Shown here piece after piece: positions 14,973-17,599 of a stretch of DNA of 17,599 nt. A program made the position numbers and the translations under genes. The notes below the pieces were generated by a model. The model was given only the letters and a program-made list of their open reading frames with translations. It did not search any database and was not told the DNA's origin. How positions within the stretch are numbered: the stretch's first letter is position 1; each line of letters opens with the position of its first letter. The DNA is from Eisenbergiella sp900555195 (GTDB lineage: Bacteria; Bacillota; Clostridia; Lachnospirales; Lachnospiraceae): contig CABUMH010000082.1 in assembly GCA_902492555.1 (NCBI GenBank), positions 1 through 17,599 on the forward strand, in the 5' to 3' direction.

Positions 14973-15643
14973 TTTGCCGTCACCTCCGAAAGAACCCCGT
15001 CTACAATCACAAATTGCCGGTCTGCCATTCTTGCAATACGGCTGTCGTGGGTTATGATAACAAGCGTTTTGCCCATCTTCTTCCATATATTTTGCAGCAT
15101 TTCCATGACCTCGCTGCCGCTTTTGCTATCAAGATTTCCGGTTGGTTCATCGGCAAAGATAATATCGGGTTTTGCAATCAGAGCGCGGGCAATCGCTACA
15201 CGCTGCTGCTGACCGCCGGAAAGCTCATGAGGTAAATGGGTAAGGCGCTCCCGAATCCCCAGCAATTCCGTAAGCTGCTTTAGATAGGCTTCATCCGGCT
15301 GCTTTTTATCCAGCAAAAGAGGCATAATAATATTCTCTTTTGCGGTCAGAACGGGAAGCAGATTGAACTGCTGGAAGATGAAGCCGATCCGCTGGCGGCG
15401 AAAAGCAGATAGAGCTTTGTCGTTGAAACTGTATATGTCTTTTCCATCGTATGTAAGGCTGCCAGAAGTCGGCTTATCCAACCCGGATAACAAATGAAGT
15501 AAGGTACTTTTTCCGCTGCCAGAAGGCCCCATAATGGAGATGAAGTCGCTGGATGCAATTTCAAGATTGACTTTATCTAATGCGACAACACGGCTTTCGC
15601 CGCTGCCGTAGATTTTTGATAGTTCTTTTGCCTCAATATTCAT
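14969..15643 (-). CDS. ABC transporter ATP-binding protein (MacB/LolD/BceA type)
   Basis: A 224-residue ATPase partner for the FtsX permease. All motifs are intact: Walker A GPSGSGKST (39-47), Q-loop FIFQQFNLLP, signature LSGGQQQR, Walker B IIFADEPTGNLDS, and the switch histidine in IITHDSRIA. The sequence VLTAKENIIMPLLL is typical of the lipoprotein-release/peptide-resistance branch. AAGGAGAG lies nine bases before the ATG, but on the mRNA it is inside a 12-bp hairpin with a seven-T run before the start codon, so expression is probably controlled at this point. Overlaps the permease start by four bases. Confidence 0.93.
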   Translation of the reverse strand: MNIEAKELSKIYGSGESRVVALDKVNLEIASSDFISIMGPSGSGKSTLLHLLSGLDKPTSGSLTYDGKDIYSFNDKALSAFRRQRIGFIFQQFNLLPVLTAKENIIMPLLLDKKQPDEAYLKQLTELLGIRERLTHLPHELSGGQQQRVAIARALIAKPDIIFADEPTGNLDSKSGSEVMEMLQNIWKKMGKTLVIITHDSRIARMADRQFVIVDGVLSEVTAK

Positions 15644-15682
15644 AAAAAAACACTCTCCTTATTTGTGGTATAAGGAGAGTGT
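15644..15682 (-). promoter_or_regulatory. Terminator-like hairpin that buries the ATPase ribosome binding site
   Basis: ACACTCTCCTTA and TAAGGAGAGTGT pair over 12 bp without mismatch (15671-15682 and 15650-15661), loop 9, then seven T and immediately the ATG. It has every feature of an intrinsic terminator, and its 3' arm is the Shine-Dalgarno sequence. A TATACC -10-like hexamer (15667-15672) lies across the loop and the 5' arm. Confidence 0.8.
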
Positions 15683-15689
15683 AAATTAA

Positions 15690-15709
15690 AAATCTCAAAA
15701 ATTGCTCAA
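15690..15709 (-). promoter_or_regulatory. Response-regulator box upstream of the ABC genes
   Basis: On the minus strand TTGAGC-AA-TTTTTGAGATTT: TTGAG repeated with an 11-bp period, overlapping the kinase stop codon. It matches 18 of 20 bases with the box at 17509-17528, in the same orientation toward its gene. OmpR-type regulators bind such direct repeats. Confidence 0.75.
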
Positions 15710-16815
15710 GGTTTCCGATTTATTTGAAATGAAGCAATAGCTGTTGCGCCATACTCCTTTCGATTCGTGAGTATCAGTGTTCCTCCATGTTTCAGGCATA
15801 ATGTCTGGCTGCTATAAAGCCCCATCCCAAAGTGAGCAGAATCACCACTTACTTTTCCAAACGGTCTTGGGCCGTTTTGTACCAGTTCTGCAGGATAGCC
15901 TGGGCCATCATCTGTGACCGACAGACACAAGAGATTTTCCCGTTGTTGCAGGCATATTATAATTTCGCTTTTTGCAAAACGAGCAGCATTTCCAATCAAA
16001 TTTTCCGCAACAGTCAGGAATACCGCATGATCTATTGACGCGGTTCCGTATTCAGGTGCAGAAATGGATAGCCGGAATGTCCCAGCAAGAAGTTTTGCTG
16101 TATCTTCTAATTCAGAGCGCAACAGGGAATACGGATATTCACTTACCCGCAAGGGCATTTGCTCCAATCTTTGTATGCTGCTCATAGCTTCCACATACTG
16201 TTCAATTCGCTGGGTATAGCTTTCCAATCTGTCAATCGTCTGCTTATCTACTGTACCCTGACGCAGCAATTTCACAGTCCCTTTCAAGACTGTGATCGGA
16301 TTTCTTAAATCGTGAGAGAACGCGGCATTTAGCCTTTTCCGTTCTTCCATCTGCCGCCATAGTTCCTGATTCGATTTCAAGAGTTCTTCACGCATGGTAT
16401 CAAAGGCGGCACAGAGTTGTCCCAATTCATCACCGGAACGAACCGGCATAATAAAATCAAGGTCATGGTTCTGAATCCTTGTAATACCATTTCGCAATAC
16501 AGCAATCGGCTGTTTCAACTTAATATGATAATATAAAACTCCCGACAGAGCCAGCCCACCCACAGGAAGCGCAATACAAGACACAATTTGAAAGATACCT
16601 AATGCTGACAATATCTTTTGCTGGGATGCTGTCGGTGCTTCCAGCCTGATTACTGTACCATCTGATAAAACTTCTATTCCACCTGCGGGAAAGGTGCTGC
16701 TGATTGAAGTACATACCGCAAAAACAAGTCCCAACAGTAGGAGGGCAAACAACACACAGGAAACAGACAAAACAAGAAAAGATTTTTTTAACCCCATATT
16801 TTTTAAGCGTTCCAC
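15706..16815 (-). CDS. Sensor histidine kinase (HAMP type) of the ABC module
   Basis: A 369-residue membrane kinase: membrane segments near residues 12-35 and 73-95 enclosing a short extracellular loop (~38 residues), a HAMP domain (about 98-150), phosphoacceptor His168 in AFSHDLRNPITVLKG, N box ENLIGNAARFAK (Asn272, Asn276), G1 VTDDGPGYP and G2 FGMGLYSSQ. All parts needed for activity are present. The GTG at 16815 is my choice: GGGGGTG lies a few bases upstream and it opens VERLKNMGLKKS; the frame reaches back to a TTG at 16833, and ATG 16797 is also possible. It overlaps the response regulator gene by 13 bases, so they are translated together. The small loop suggests it senses within the membrane or through the transporter, but it is not a classic BceS-type kinase, since it has a HAMP domain. 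Confidence 0.88.
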   Translation of the reverse strand: MERLKNMGLKKSFLVLSVSCVLFALLLLGLVFAVCTSISSTFPAGGIEVLSDGTVIRLEAPTASQQKILSALGIFQIVSCIALPVGGLALSGVLYYHIKLKQPIAVLRNGITRIQNHDLDFIMPVRSGDELGQLCAAFDTMREELLKSNQELWRQMEERKRLNAAFSHDLRNPITVLKGTVKLLRQGTVDKQTIDRLESYTQRIEQYVEAMSSIQRLEQMPLRVSEYPYSLLRSELEDTAKLLAGTFRLSISAPEYGTASIDHAVFLTVAENLIGNAARFAKSEIIICLQQRENLLCLSVTDDGPGYPAELVQNGPRPFGKVSGDSAHFGMGLYSSQTLCLKHGGTLILTNRKEYGATAIASFQINRKP

Positions 16816-17474
16816 CGATAACCGCACCCCCAAACTGTTTCAATATAATTGTGCAGCGTATATGCCGCAAACTTAGCCCGTATTTTCCGAATATGTTCCA
16901 TGATGGTGTCGCTATTCCCGCCCCCATCCAATCCCCACACAAGCTCATAGATTCGTTCCCGATCAAAGACCTGTCCTGCATTGAGGGAAAGAAGCTCCAC
17001 AATTTCAAACTCCCGTTTCGACAGCAGGATGTTCTGACTATTGATTGCAGCTGTCCGGGCCGAGTAATCCAATGCCAATTCACCAAAGATGCGAACCGCA
17101 GAATTATTCTGGCGGCGCTGCTCCCGCCGCAGGTGCGCGGCAATTCGCGCCCCCAATTCGTCCAGATCAAAGGGTTTCACAATATAGTCATCTGCCCCAA
17201 CCTGAAAACCTACGATCTTATCGCTGGATTCAATGCGGGCCGTCAGAAATAAAATGGGACAAGTGATATAATCCCGTATCTTCTGGCATACGGTCAGCCC
17301 GTCTATGTCCGGCATATTGATATCCAACAAAATCAAATCCGGGTTACTTGCGATTTTTTGGAGCGCTTCTTGGCCGCTGTATGCAGTCAAAATATCATAT
17401 TGAGTTTGAAAGTAACTTTGTATCATATCGACGATACCATGTTCATCATCGACAATCAGTATTTTAGATCTCAT
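16803..17474 (-). CDS. OmpR-family response regulator of the ABC module
   Basis: A 223-residue regulator with a receiver domain (phosphoacceptor Asp51; acidic pair Asp9/Asp10 in LIVDDEHG; Thr78; Lys100 in IVKPFDLDELG) and an OmpR/PhoB winged-helix domain (LSKREFEIVELLSLNAGQVF, then HIRKIRAKF and VWGCGYRWN). The ATG at 17474 has GAGGTGA five bases upstream; the frame extends to a GTG at 17483. Its promoter region carries the TTGAG direct-repeat box, so it probably controls its own operon and the ABC genes. Confidence 0.92.
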   Translation of the reverse strand: MRSKILIVDDEHGIVDMIQSYFQTQYDILTAYSGQEALQKIASNPDLILLDINMPDIDGLTVCQKIRDYITCPILFLTARIESSDKIVGFQVGADDYIVKPFDLDELGARIAAHLRREQRRQNNSAVRIFGELALDYSARTAAINSQNILLSKREFEIVELLSLNAGQVFDRERIYELVWGLDGGGNSDTIMEHIRKIRAKFAAYTLHNYIETVWGCGYRWNA

Positions 17475-17491
17475 AATCCTCACCTCTATTT

Positions 17492-17528
17492 ATTTTATCA
17501 TATAGTGCAAATCTCAAAAAACGCTCAA
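17492..17528 (-). promoter_or_regulatory. Response-regulator box and promoter of the two-component genes
   Basis: The box (17509-17528) reads TTGAGC-GT-TTTTTGAGATTT with TTGAG repeated at 11 bp. Possible -10 hexamers TATGAT (17497-17502) and TAAAAT (17492-17497) follow, with the box where a -35 would be. This fits positive autoregulation; which -10 is used cannot be settled by eye. Confidence 0.65.
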
Positions 17529-17599
17529 CTTTTTAGTAACTAATCTAAAACTTCCCACACCAATACGGTGTATTGAACCTTGAAAATTCAATATTTCAG

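Noticed and set aside
15706..17474. Calling the module a classic BceRS-BceAB bacitracin system
   Set aside because: The kinase has a HAMP domain and an extracellular loop, and the permease has a two-FtsX MacB-like layout rather than the BceB form.
1..17599. CRISPR array, tRNA or rRNA genes
   Set aside because: No regularly spaced repeats, cloverleaf or conserved rRNA segments were seen on either strand.

Overview
The window looks like a chromosome segment from a gut-type Firmicute, most likely Lachnospiraceae. The basis is strong AGGAGG-type ribosome binding sites, TATAAT -10 boxes, moderate GC, and the gene families present (YesM-type sensor kinase, GH43, MATE exporter, Tn916-type genes). 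This placement is inferred from gene content only.

Bases 1-11,040 are host sequence. From the left: a carbon-nitrogen hydrolase (+) ends at a long bidirectional hairpin facing a minus-strand ORF that is a striking chimera. Its N-terminal ~500 residues are a YesM-type sensor histidine kinase cut off just after the N box, and its C-terminal ~275 residues are the terminal domain of a LacZ-type beta-galactosidase, fused in frame. Upstream of it are an RpiB/LacA/LacB-family isomerase and a cytoplasmic GH43 glycosidase, a small sugar-use locus with a catabolite-repression-like palindrome over the putative GH43 start site. A divergent MATE exporter follows, then a minus-strand run of zinc-ribbon protein, TPM-domain membrane protein and metallo-beta-lactamase-fold hydrolase, and a small conserved-looking 87-aa protein (+).

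Bases ~11,045-17,599 look like one end of an integrated Tn916/Tn1549-type element. An ORF7-like sigma factor and an ORF8-like helix-turn-helix protein lie next to host DNA, but the xis and int genes that follow them in Tn916 are absent. Further in is a four-gene envelope-stress or peptide-response module on the minus strand: OmpR-type response regulator, HAMP-type histidine kinase, MacB/LolD-type ABC ATPase, and FtsX-type ABC permease. Host sequence just before the element reads as the first half of an intrinsic terminator without its second half, suggesting where insertion occurred.

The best regulatory signal is in the module. The same 20-bp box, with TTGAG direct repeats 11 bp apart, lies upstream of the response regulator gene and again at the end of the kinase gene, upstream of the ABC genes. 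Just after the second box is a perfect 12-bp hairpin that both resembles an intrinsic terminator (seven U) and buries the Shine-Dalgarno sequence of the ATPase gene. This suggests that readthrough from the two-component genes is blocked while a regulator-driven promoter at the hairpin can free the transporter genes. A second Shine-Dalgarno hairpin sits before the sigma gene.
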